Assembly: GCA_964537205.1 (NCBI GenBank)
Contig: CAZHZH010000001.1
Span: 1 to 64,000 of the forward strand
Length of the DNA stretch: 64,000 nucleotides
From: Colivivens sp964537205
GTDB taxonomy: Bacteria > Bacteroidota > Bacteroidia > Bacteroidales > Bacteroidaceae
Direction: 5' to 3'
Shown: positions 54,206 through 62,006 of the stretch, piece after piece
Numbering within the stretch: position 1 is the first letter of the stretch
Layout of the letters: every line of letters starts with the position of its first letter
Notes under the pieces: generated by a model
The model's database searches: none
Told to the model about the DNA's origin: nothing
The model's input: the letters and a program-made list of their open reading frames with translations, nothing else
Translations under genes and position numbers: made by a program

Positions 54206-55615
54206 TTATCTGTTGATTTGCCATCCGCGGTTTTGGTCTACCGTCTCGTTGTACCTGTATTCTGAGGCTGGGATGGGCAGGGTCCATCTATAGTCTGTCG
54301 CTCCGATGGTGGCGCGTACCGAACTTCCCCATGTGCCGTATTTTGTCAGGGCGTTGTGGGTGCGTTTCAAGTCAAAGTAGTTTTGCCCCTCACCTACAAA
54401 CTCCTTGTATTTCTCATGGAGTATTCTGTTGGTGAGCATGTCGCCCGAAAGGGTGGTGCCGATGCTTTCCGCACCGACGGCCTCAAGATATTCGTTGAGT
54501 GTAGCTATCGCCTTGTCGGTCATGCCCAACCTCGCGTATGCTTCGGCGGCGATGAAGTAGGCACCGGCGTAGCGCATGCGGTTGATGTAGCTGTTGGTGC
54601 CGTTCTCCTTGTTCACTTTGTTGTATTTGCCGAACAGCGTGTGGGTGGTGCCGCCGATGTTCTTGTCATATTCAGTCCATTCCTTGCGAATGTCGCCGTC
54701 CGACAGTTTCAGCTCTGGATTCAAGGCGAAGAAGTCGCCTTCTGTGTCGCTGTACTGTATGCCAGCATAGACGGCATCGCTTGTATTGAATGCGAATATG
54801 CGTCCTGCGTAGGAGGCCGAACCCCATATCCGGCTGTAATTGTCTTTTGATGTCCAACTCTTGTCGCATCCGTCGATCAGACTGTCGGCGTATGTTGCCG
54901 CGGCGTTGTAGTCTCCTGTGTAGAGGGCCAGTTCTGCAAGTTCGTATACTGCCGCCTTTTGCGAGAGCCATCCGTTTTGGGTGGGTGAGTTTGCGACCGA
55001 CGCGGCTTCGAGGAGCAATGACTTTATGTACTCCGCGCACTGTTTCTTCGAAGCCCGTTGCTTCATTTCAATTCCGACACCCGATTTCAGAATGACTCCC
55101 AATGTGTCTTCGGTGTCGTCATAGGTTGAGGCGAACATGCGCAGCAGGTCGAAATAGCACATGGCCTTTAGTGTGTTGGCTTCGGCTGTGACGGCTTTCA
55201 GCTTGGTCGAGTCGCTCGCTTCTGTCACCACCACGTTGGGAATGCGTTCTTGTAGTACGTCGATATTGGCTATGCAATTGTAGTATGCGAGCCAGCATTC
55301 CGACGCGAAGTCGCTGATGTTTATGTCCTGCCAGCTGTAAAAGTTCAGTTGGTTTACGTCCTTCCCCGATACGTTGGTCGTGCAGAAGTCGTTGCCTAAT
55401 TTCGACAGGTCGTATTCGTAGTGTGGATAGAGTATGTAGCACGATGTGAGCAACGAGCGTGCCGACTCGATGTCGGTTATTGCGTCGGGGTCGGAATAAA
55501 GGTCGGGTGGTGGAACGTCGATTGAGCATCCGCCGAATATGGTCGTCATCGTGATTGCCGCTATCAGTGAGCGCAACGTGCCGCTTAAGTGTCTTTTTGT
55601 CTGTAGTGTCTTCAT
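54206..55615 (-). CDS. SusD/RagB-family surface lipoprotein
   Basis: 469 residues. The lipoprotein signal ends TTIFGGC with Cys 30, then the SusD start SIDVPPPDLYSDPDAITD. TPR helices (KAMCYFDLLRMFAS, YFIAAEAYARLGMTDKA) and the C-terminal VGEGQNYFDLKRTH are typical. It starts 2 bases after the SusC stop, so the pair is co-translated. It captures the substrate as the lid of the transporter. Confidence 0.93.
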   Translation of the reverse strand: MKTLQTKRHLSGTLRSLIAAITMTTIFGGCSIDVPPPDLYSDPDAITDIESARSLLTSCYILYPHYEYDLSKLGNDFCTTNVSGKDVNQLNFYSWQDINISDFASECWLAYYNCIANIDVLQERIPNVVVTEASDSTKLKAVTAEANTLKAMCYFDLLRMFASTYDDTEDTLGVILKSGVGIEMKQRASKKQCAEYIKSLLLEAASVANSPTQNGWLSQKAAVYELAELALYTGDYNAAATYADSLIDGCDKSWTSKDNYSRIWGSASYAGRIFAFNTSDAVYAGIQYSDTEGDFFALNPELKLSDGDIRKEWTEYDKNIGGTTHTLFGKYNKVNKENGTNSYINRMRYAGAYFIAAEAYARLGMTDKAIATLNEYLEAVGAESIGTTLSGDMLTNRILHEKYKEFVGEGQNYFDLKRTHNALTKYGTWGSSVRATIGATDYRWTLPIPASEYRYNETVDQNRGWQINR

Positions 55616-55617
55616 GT

Positions 55618-58600
55618 TCAGAATGTCAGATTTAGGTTCAACGTATATACGGGTTGTGTGGTGCCTGCCAATTGCCCGCTTTCGGGGTCGCTCTCTTTAT
55701 AATTGGTCCATGTGAACAGGTTGCTCCCCTGCAGCCCGACTGTGGCGTATGAGATAAATGGCAGTCGTTTCTGCAGCCATTTGCCTGGCACTCTGTACCG
55801 TATTGAAATCATTGACAGTTTCATGTAGTCGCTCTTGCCTATGGTGCGGGAGTTTGGATAGAGGGCTATGTTGGTCTCGGCTGTGCTTGATGTGTAGAAC
55901 GGAGTCCAGTAGGTCTTGTCCTCGTCGCCTCGGTGAAACCACATTTTTTCTGTCTGTCCGGAGACCGCGTTCATGTTTGCGTCGTCTTTCGTGCGCACAT
56001 AGCTGTAGTTGAAGCGTTGAACTCCGCCGTGCACATAGTAGAAGTCGGCGTCGAACTCAAGGGTTTTGTATGCGAAGCTTAGGTTGAACGTACCTGTATA
56101 TGGAGGTGTGAGGTGTCCCAATGCCACCACGTCGTCCTTGGTAAGTGGTTCGGTGGCTTGTTTCTCTCCGCTTGGCGTACTGAACACTGGATAGCCGGTG
56201 AGCGGGTTTATTCCGAGTGAAATGGGACCGTACAGCATGTCGTAGCTCTTGCCTATCTCGTAGTCTGGTACCAGCGCGTCTTCCGTGGAGTATATCTTGT
56301 CGGTGTAGTACAAGTCGAGTACCTTGTTGTCGTTGTATGCCAGTGTGGTTCCTACGCTAAGCCTCCAGTCGTAGTTGTCGATGATTTTTGCGTTAAGACT
56401 GAATTCAACACCCCTGTTTCTCAGCACTCCGATGTTGCGCATCAGCGATGTGAATCCAGTGGATGTAGGTATTGGCACGTCGAGCAGAGCCTCGTCGGTG
56501 CGCCTGTTGTAGTATGTGATTTCGAAAGTCAGGCGGTTCCACAGGTCGAATCCTATTCCGCAGTCGAAGTTCTTGTTCTGCTCTGGCACTAAGTCTTTGT
56601 TGTACAGCTGTTGGAAGTTGAGGGGGCGTTGGTTCTCGTAGCTTGTTGTCGCATAGCGGAAGCTGGCCACTGTTGATGACACTGAGACTCCGTTCAAGTT
56701 GGCTGTCACGCCGTATGAGAGTTTCAGGTTGAGGCGTGTAAGCACCTTGTTGTCTTTTAAGAATTCATAGTTGCTCGGGGTCCATCCCACGCCCACGGCC
56801 CAGGCGTCGTTCCAGCGTTTGTCCTTGGGTAGTATTGAAGAGCCGTCGCGCTTGAAGGTTCCGTATATGTCGTAAGTGTTGTCGAATGTATAGCCTCCGA
56901 CGATTCCGAAGCCTATCTGCGCGCTCTTGTCGCGTGGCGCGCTGACGTATGGTTGTCGGTTTCCGCTGAGGCTCTGGTTTATTGCCGCCGCGGAGTTGAT
57001 GGTCCCCACTCCGTAGCCTCGCATCAGTTCGTCGTCTACGTTTGTGCGGTAATAGTCCATGTTCGCTCCGATGGTCAGGTCGTGCTTCTCAGCGAAGGTG
57101 TGGTTGTATGTGAGGCGGACGTTGGTCGTTATGTTGCTTGTGGTGTTCTTGTATTTCGAGTATATTCCGCGCTCTATCTCCGGATGGCCGCTGTGGGTCT
57201 CGGAGTATGCTGTGGAGGGTGTGAACTGGTGTCCTTCGTTCAGAAGAAAGTCCAATCCTGCCGACGCTGCGATGTCAAGTCCTTGCAGTGGGGTGAGGTT
57301 GAGCGTGGCGCTCACACCGCCGTTCTTGTCGGTCGACTCTGCCTCGTATTGGTGCATAAGGTCATCGTAGGTCTGTCCCGGATAGGACCACAGTTCGCCT
57401 GTCTTCGTCTCGTATGGGTTGAGCTGGTATATAAGTGATGTGGGGTCGGAGCTTGTGCCGTTGGGTGTGCGGGTTTTTGAGTATCCGCCGTCCACGCTGA
57501 TCATGAGGTAGCCGATTTTGCCTATTCGGTTGTCAAGGTTCATCCTCACTCCCATCTTGCTTTTGCTGTTGCCGCGGATGCGTCCGCCCTGATACGAGTA
57601 GTTTCCCGATATGTAGTATGTGGTTTGCTCGTTGCCGCCCTTGATGCTGATGTTGTGCCGTTGGTACAGGTTGTCGCGAAGCAGTGTGTTGAACCAGTCG
57701 GTGTGTGTGTTCCGCAGCTCCTCAAGTTTGCTTTCGCCGTCGGCTATCATCTGCTCCAGGTCGGGACTGTTGGAGTAGTATTTGCGGTAGTAGTCCTCGC
57801 TGTACAGGTAGCCTGGTGCGGACGTGCTTTGTAACAGGCGTTCCAGTTCGAGCTTCTCAGCTGAGTCCATCATCTTGATGCCGCGCCTTCCGCGCGTGGT
57901 CAGTCCGAGGTTCATGCTGTAGCTGACGGTGGTGCGTCCCTGATAGCCGCGTTGCGATGTGATCTCAAGTACTCCGTTGGCGGCTTTCACTCCGTAGAGT
58001 GCGCATGCGGCGGCGTCCTTCAGCACTTTTATGTCCTTGATGTCCTGCGGATTCAGGTTGTAGAATGTCTCGGAGGAGATCACCTTGCCGTCCATCACGT
58101 ACAGCGGCTCGTTGGTGGCGTTGCCGGCTCTGAGCGACGAGTTGCCCCTGATGCGGATTTTGGGTGCGGAACCCAGTTCGCCTGAGTTGATGACCACGAG
58201 TCCTGGTACTTGTCCCTGCAGCGAGAGGGCGAAGTCTATCATCGGTTTTGCCTCCACACGCTTCATGTCGATCGACTGAACCTGGCCCGCCTTGTTGCGC
58301 AGGTCGATGGCGTTGACGTTCGATTCCGCCTTCACGACCACCTCGCCGAGCATGTTGTTGTCTTCTTTCATCGTTATTTCGATGTACTGCCGCCCGTTGA
58401 TGGCTACTTCCGCCTTCTCATATCCTATATATGTGACAATGAGTTTGGCGTCTTTCGGCCACGAGCCTTTCAGTGTGAAGCGTCCGTCGAGGTCGGTGGC
58501 TGTCATGTAGTCCGTATCATCCACTTTGACCGCCGCGCCTATCAATGCCTCCTTGTTCTCGTCTTTCACGTATCCCACCAATGTCGGCAGGGTGTTTTGC

Positions 58601-58671
58601 GCTATCGAGTCCGTACAGAGCGACAGGAGGAGCAACGCTGTGGTAATGAACTTGGCCGCACTGTCCTTCAT
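55618..58671 (-). CDS. SusC/RagA-family TonB-dependent outer membrane transporter
   Basis: The preferred start at 58671 gives 1017 residues beginning MKDSAAKFITTALLLLSLC, a proper signal peptide; the frame to 58719 adds 16 residues with no signal character. CarboxypepD_reg-like domain (GYVKDENKEALIGAAVKVDD), then the plug with PKIRIRGNSSLRAGNATNEP and QDIKDIKVLKDAAACALYG, and the barrel ending in LNLNLTF. It is the first gene of the protease-heme-chelatase operon, so a metal-tetrapyrrole or iron protein is a likelier cargo than a glycan. Confidence 0.94.
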   Translation of the reverse strand: MKDSAAKFITTALLLLSLCTDSIAQNTLPTLVGYVKDENKEALIGAAVKVDDTDYMTATDLDGRFTLKGSWPKDAKLIVTYIGYEKAEVAINGRQYIEITMKEDNNMLGEVVVKAESNVNAIDLRNKAGQVQSIDMKRVEAKPMIDFALSLQGQVPGLVVINSGELGSAPKIRIRGNSSLRAGNATNEPLYVMDGKVISSETFYNLNPQDIKDIKVLKDAAACALYGVKAANGVLEITSQRGYQGRTTVSYSMNLGLTTRGRRGIKMMDSAEKLELERLLQSTSAPGYLYSEDYYRKYYSNSPDLEQMIADGESKLEELRNTHTDWFNTLLRDNLYQRHNISIKGGNEQTTYYISGNYSYQGGRIRGNSKSKMGVRMNLDNRIGKIGYLMISVDGGYSKTRTPNGTSSDPTSLIYQLNPYETKTGELWSYPGQTYDDLMHQYEAESTDKNGGVSATLNLTPLQGLDIAASAGLDFLLNEGHQFTPSTAYSETHSGHPEIERGIYSKYKNTTSNITTNVRLTYNHTFAEKHDLTIGANMDYYRTNVDDELMRGYGVGTINSAAAINQSLSGNRQPYVSAPRDKSAQIGFGIVGGYTFDNTYDIYGTFKRDGSSILPKDKRWNDAWAVGVGWTPSNYEFLKDNKVLTRLNLKLSYGVTANLNGVSVSSTVASFRYATTSYENQRPLNFQQLYNKDLVPEQNKNFDCGIGFDLWNRLTFEITYYNRRTDEALLDVPIPTSTGFTSLMRNIGVLRNRGVEFSLNAKIIDNYDWRLSVGTTLAYNDNKVLDLYYTDKIYSTEDALVPDYEIGKSYDMLYGPISLGINPLTGYPVFSTPSGEKQATEPLTKDDVVALGHLTPPYTGTFNLSFAYKTLEFDADFYYVHGGVQRFNYSYVRTKDDANMNAVSGQTEKMWFHRGDEDKTYWTPFYTSSTAETNIALYPNSRTIGKSDYMKLSMISIRYRVPGKWLQKRLPFISYATVGLQGSNLFTWTNYKESDPESGQLAGTTQPVYTLNLNLTF

Positions 58672-58764
58672 GGCGGTGTCGGGACTGTCGTGTGATGTGA
58701 AATAATGGTGTGATGTCATGTGTCTTTTGGATTCCTATAATTAAGGGTGTTTCTTTATCGGACG

Positions 58765-58796
58765 CAAAATTAATTGTTTTTGTTATTTCTAACAAA
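58765..58796 (-). promoter_or_regulatory. Promoter and possible operator of the second SusC/SusD operon
   Basis: On the minus strand TTTG (58796-58793), 20 bases, TAATTTTG (58772-58765). The inverted repeat TGTTA(58781-58785)-TTTC-TAACA(58790-58794) overlaps the -33 and spacer and could bind a repressor. The leader is about 87 nt. Confidence 0.72.
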
Positions 58797-58885
58797 TGTA
58801 AACACGTCTTATGTGACGAAAATACTCAAAAATGGTTAGGCGGGTAGCCGAGTTTTCACTTTCGCAGCCATTTGGCGGATGGTAG

Positions 58886-59593
58886 TTAGTGACGGCACGC
58901 GCTTACGAACCTGCCGAACAGCTTGCGGCTCGATGGCTCTACCTTGTACGAGAATTCTGGATGCCACTGCACTGCCCACAGGAATTTGCTTCCCGGGTGA
59001 TACACCGCTTCCACGATTCCGTCCGTGGAGACTGCCATGGTTGTGAGCTGTGGGGCGACACGCTTTATTGCCTGATGGTGGTAGCTGTTGACTTTGAGTG
59101 TGTCCACATTCAGCAGCTCGTCTAACGGCGTACCCTTCACTATGCTTACGCTGTGGACTGAGCGGTCGTAGGGGGCTGACTGATGGTGTTCCACCGCCGA
59201 TGGGTGCTCCGTGGGGAGGTCTTGGTACAGGGTGCCTCCGAGGAAGGCGTTGATTAGTTGTATGCCGCGACAGATGCCGAACACTGGTGTGTCGCGCCGT
59301 AGGGCTATGCTCAGCAGAGTTGTCTCCATGTCGTCACGCTCCTTGCATGTCTCACCGCATAGCGGGGTGGGCTGCTCTCCATACAGCGAGGGGGACACGT
59401 CCTGTCCTCCGGTCAGCAGCAGTCCGTCTATGGCGGCGGCGATTTGTTCCAGTATTTCGCCGACAGCTGTCAGCGGCAGGGTCACAGGTATGGCTCCTGC
59501 TTCTTCGAGTGCCTTCATGTAGCCAGGGAGCATCCAATAGCTCTGGCGTTCGTAGTCGACCAGTGGCACGACTCCAATCAATGGTCTGTTCAT
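58886..59593 (-). CDS. Gamma-glutamyl-GABA hydrolase-like class I amidotransferase
   Basis: 235 residues from the ATG at 59593 (MNRPLIGVVPLVDYER); the longer frame upstream has no signal or family match. Peptidase C26-type with nucleophile Cys108 (VFGICRGIQLINAFLGG) and the His211/Glu213 pair (QWHPEFS). PuuD-like enzymes split gamma-glutamyl bonds in putrescine breakdown; others act on folate or glutathione conjugates. No putrescine genes are nearby, so the substrate is open. Confidence 0.85.
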   Translation of the reverse strand: MNRPLIGVVPLVDYERQSYWMLPGYMKALEEAGAIPVTLPLTAVGEILEQIAAAIDGLLLTGGQDVSPSLYGEQPTPLCGETCKERDDMETTLLSIALRRDTPVFGICRGIQLINAFLGGTLYQDLPTEHPSAVEHHQSAPYDRSVHSVSIVKGTPLDELLNVDTLKVNSYHHQAIKRVAPQLTTMAVSTDGIVEAVYHPGSKFLWAVQWHPEFSYKVEPSSRKLFGRFVSACRH

Positions 59594-59634
59594 GTTCGTA
59601 TGTGTTTTGTTTTGTGTAAATGTGTGTGCTGACA

Positions 59635-59642
59635 CAAATATA
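59635..59642 (-). promoter_or_regulatory. -7 element for the C26 hydrolase gene
   Basis: On the minus strand TATATTTG fits TAnnTTTG, 42 bases before the ATG. The -33 match is poor. Confidence 0.35.
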
Positions 59643-59909
59643 CGGCAATAATTTGAAAGTAGGAGTCCGTGTGTGGGAAAAACCATGCGGTGGATGGCAA
59701 TATTGGCACGATGCTTAAAAGTTTTAACCTCACGGATGACACGTTGTCCACATTTGTCCGCCGAGCTGTGGCGTACTGGCTGTAGGCACGCAGATTGCAT
59801 TGTGTCTTGTGGAGTTCGGAAGTCAGAGACACCAACAAGGGTGGGCGACGACGGAAGGACGACGATAGATAAACAAAGAACTTAAAAATAAAAATTGGAG
59901 GTTTGATTT

Positions 59910-60338
59910 ATGTTATTTCCAGTATTACGTTCAGAAGACAATTGGTTAGACAATGCGTTTGAAGATTTGCTCGATGACAGCCGCTTGCCAAGAGTTAATA
60001 TTACATCACCGGCGATCAACGTAACTGAAACCGAAAAAGAATATGAGTTGGAGCTTGCCGCTCCAGGTGCTACTAAGAAGGACTTCAATGTAAGTCTTGA
60101 TGACGACAACAATCTCGTCATAAAGATGGAGCACAAGGACGAGCAGAAGCACGAGGATAAGAAACAGCACTACTTGAGGCGTGAATTCTCTTACTCCAAC
60201 TATCAGCAGACCTTGACTTTGCCTGACGATGTTGAGAAGGACAAGATAGAGGCGAAGGTTGAAGACGGCGTATTGCACGTCACCCTTCCGCGCAAAGAAC
60301 AGACCAAGAAATCGCAAAAGACTATCGAAGTCGGATAA
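59910..60338 (+). CDS. Small heat shock protein, Hsp20 family
   Basis: 142 residues. An ATP-independent chaperone that holds unfolding proteins as oligomers. A short N-terminal arm (MLFPVLRSEDNWLDNAFEDL) is followed by the alpha-crystallin domain (about 35-130: SPAINVTETEKEYELELAAPG, then REFSYSNYQQTLTLPD, then AKVEDGVLHVTLPRKE) and a short charged tail. It has a GGAGG ribosome site 11 bases before the ATG, unusual in this genome. A strong terminator follows. Confidence 0.93.
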   Translation: MLFPVLRSEDNWLDNAFEDLLDDSRLPRVNITSPAINVTETEKEYELELAAPGATKKDFNVSLDDDNNLVIKMEHKDEQKHEDKKQHYLRREFSYSNYQQTLTLPDDVEKDKIEAKVEDGVLHVTLPRKEQTKKSQKTIEVG

Positions 60339-60441
60339 CGGCTGATGTCCGTTGCGAAGCGAATAAGCGTGCAAGTCAGATGAGCAGAGCCGAGCTTGCT
60401 TGAGCTATGCCATGACGTAGCCGCTTATCTGCGAAGCGAAT

Positions 60442-60484
60442 AAGCCAGACGGTTCTCTATATGGGAACAGTCTGGCTTTTTGCT
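60442..60484 (+). terminator. Terminator after hsp20
   Basis: AAGCCAGAC (60442-60450) pairs with GTCTGGCTT (60470-60478), with inner GTTC/GAAC pairing, followed by TTTTTG. Confidence 0.85.
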
Positions 60485-60515
60485 TTACTTCCATTCCATA
60501 TTCACCAGCCCCCTT

Positions 60516-60631
60516 CGTCATTCCGCATCCCCCTCGTCATTCCGAGGCTTCAGCCGAGTGAACCTTCATAGCGGACCCCATAGCATTGAGACATAGCCAC
60601 GTCATCCGCACCCACGTATCGCATACACCTC
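60516..60631. repeat. Dispersed repeat A, copy 1
   Basis: A 116-base element that recurs at 63634-63749 with about eight mismatches and no indels. The two copies lie on either side of the UpxY-like gene and its switch. It contains the tandem motif CGTCATTCCG. Confidence 0.85.
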
Positions 60632-60755
60632 GAAGAGGTGTCACCATGCTTAACCCCTGCGTACACTGACGTAGGCAGTGCACCTGGGGATTAAGAGACA
60701 TCCCCCCACCAGCACCTTGGAAAGGTGCCACCATTGAGAGATATATCACACATCA

Positions 60756-60869
60756 TTAGCCCGGCGGGCTAACCGCCCCAAGTAACCCTCTGTCATGTCC
60801 GCAGGACTGACTGAGGGTATAGAGCATAATCTCACCACCACGACCCATGCAGGGTCGCCGCTTGACACA
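60756..60869. repeat. Dispersed repeat B, copy 1
   Basis: Starts TTAGCCCGG and ends CTTGACACA. It recurs at 61001-61112 with the same beginning and end and a variable middle. Contains small hairpins (AGCCCGGCGGGCT, GACCC..GGGTC). No coding potential. Confidence 0.8.
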
Positions 60870-60940
60870 CGCCTCATAGAGATGCCGCATAAGATATTCG
60901 CCAACGTATAAAAATACCGCATTAGAATTTGGTTGTATTT

Positions 60941-60971
60941 TAAATTTGCAGTAAATTTGCAGTAAATTTAA
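60941..60971. repeat. Short tandem repeat with two -7-like boxes
   Basis: An 11-base unit (TTTGCAGTAAA) is repeated twice in a row. Each copy is preceded by TAAATTTG, which fits the -7 consensus (60941-60948 and 60952-60959). No matching -33 was found. Confidence 0.5.
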
Positions 60972-61000
60972 AATAAGTCCTTGACGACATACCTGATTAA

Positions 61001-61112
61001 TTAGCCCGGCTGGCTAACCGCCCCAAGTAACCCCCTGTCATGTCCGCAGGACTGACCGCGGGTCGCACGCCATGTAGAGTACAACGACCCGTGCAGGGTC
61101 GCCGCTTGACAC
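61001..61112. repeat. Dispersed repeat B, copy 2
   Basis: Second copy of the element at 60756-60869. The ends are nearly identical and the middle differs. Confidence 0.8.
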
Positions 61113-61284
61113 ATTTCATTGGCCCTGCAGAGTAGGGGGTCAGTATCCGTGACAGGACATAAGAATAATAGACCAACGCCCCAAAATACCGTTTTCCAAC
61201 ACTGCAAACGACACCCCCAGCGACGGACAGTTCCTTGTACGCCGCTGATTTTATTATATGCCAATGATTTCCGCCGATTGTCCC

Positions 61285-61313
61285 GTGGATTTCTCTTAGT
61301 AAGAGAAATCCAC
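61285..61313. repeat. Left inverted repeat (IR-L) of a putative invertible promoter segment
   Basis: A 29-base near-palindrome (14-bp arms around a central G). Its reverse complement is found at 61712-61740 with 26 of 29 matches, 22 of them contiguous and including the asymmetric centre. Immediately inside lies a second hairpin, 61314-61325 with 61330-61341. Confidence 0.85.
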
Positions 61314-61403
61314 CATGGTTTTTCACCCTTGAAAAACCATGCGGCTTCGTTGGCGGAAGCGTCCGTTCTGACGCGGAATCGCACTCCTGCAACTAACCGG
61401 TTG

Positions 61404-61434
61404 CAAAGATATGGAATAATTCTAATATGGCAAA
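61404..61434 (-). promoter_or_regulatory. Promoter inside the putative invertible segment, pointing away from the UpxY-like gene
   Basis: On the minus strand TTTG (61434-61431), exactly 19 bases, TATCTTTG (61411-61404): full consensus. Nothing lies downstream in this orientation except repeats. After inversion between the two repeats it would sit near 61591-61621 on the plus strand, about 380 nt upstream of the ATG at 62007. Confidence 0.78.
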
Positions 61435-61711
61435 ATAAAAAGGTGAAGAAAAATCAACCCCGCCTCCTTTTTGTTATCTTTCAGCCCATTACGGCGGCGC
61501 GTTCCGTCCCTCCCTGTGTACCGCCTCCTTTTTGTAGCCGGCGCGCGTTCCCGTCCGCACGCATGACCGGCCGGAGGCTCCGCGCCGTCCCTTGCGCTCA
61601 TCGTGCGGAAAGCCTTGACAGGGTGTGTCGGTCGACCAAAATGCGGCAAAATGTACTACTTGGTCGAATTTCGTCCTTCATATTTCGGTGAACCACAGCG
61701 ACTTGCTTGAA

Positions 61712-61740
61712 ATGGATTTCTCTTACTAAGAGAAGTCCGC
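61712..61740. repeat. Right inverted repeat (IR-R) of a putative invertible promoter segment
   Basis: Inverted partner of 61285-61313. The central base is C here and G in the left copy, so they match better as inverted than as direct repeats. Confidence 0.85.
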
Positions 61741-62006
61741 AAAAAGGTATAAAATTTAGTATGCCGTTTTATGTTAGAATTGCGAAAAATTAAGGGATTC
61801 CGCATCTCCGCGTGCGGCGCAAGCCCCGCGCAAGCGGGAACAAGACATAAAAGTGTCGGCCGTTAGAGGAGGTATTTCCACTGTAAGCCAACGCTGTGGC
61901 TGACGCCACACCCCCCCGTCCCCCGTAGAAGCCCGCGCTTCCCCGGGGAGGAGGGGGAGTGTCCCGGCGCGTCCGCGGCAATCACAGAACGACACGTAAT
62001 AATATA
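61741..62006 (+). promoter_or_regulatory. Long structured leader of the UpxY-like gene
   Basis: About 266 bases with several hairpins, including CCCGC-GCAA-GCGGG (61825-61838) with a GNRA loop. It is GC-rich in its second half. No full promoter was seen between the right inverted repeat and the gene. UpxY-type factors often act on such leaders. Confidence 0.45.

Noticed and set aside
60941..60971. Functional tandem promoter
   Set aside because: Two -7-like boxes exist but no -33 element at the right distance and no gene immediately downstream.
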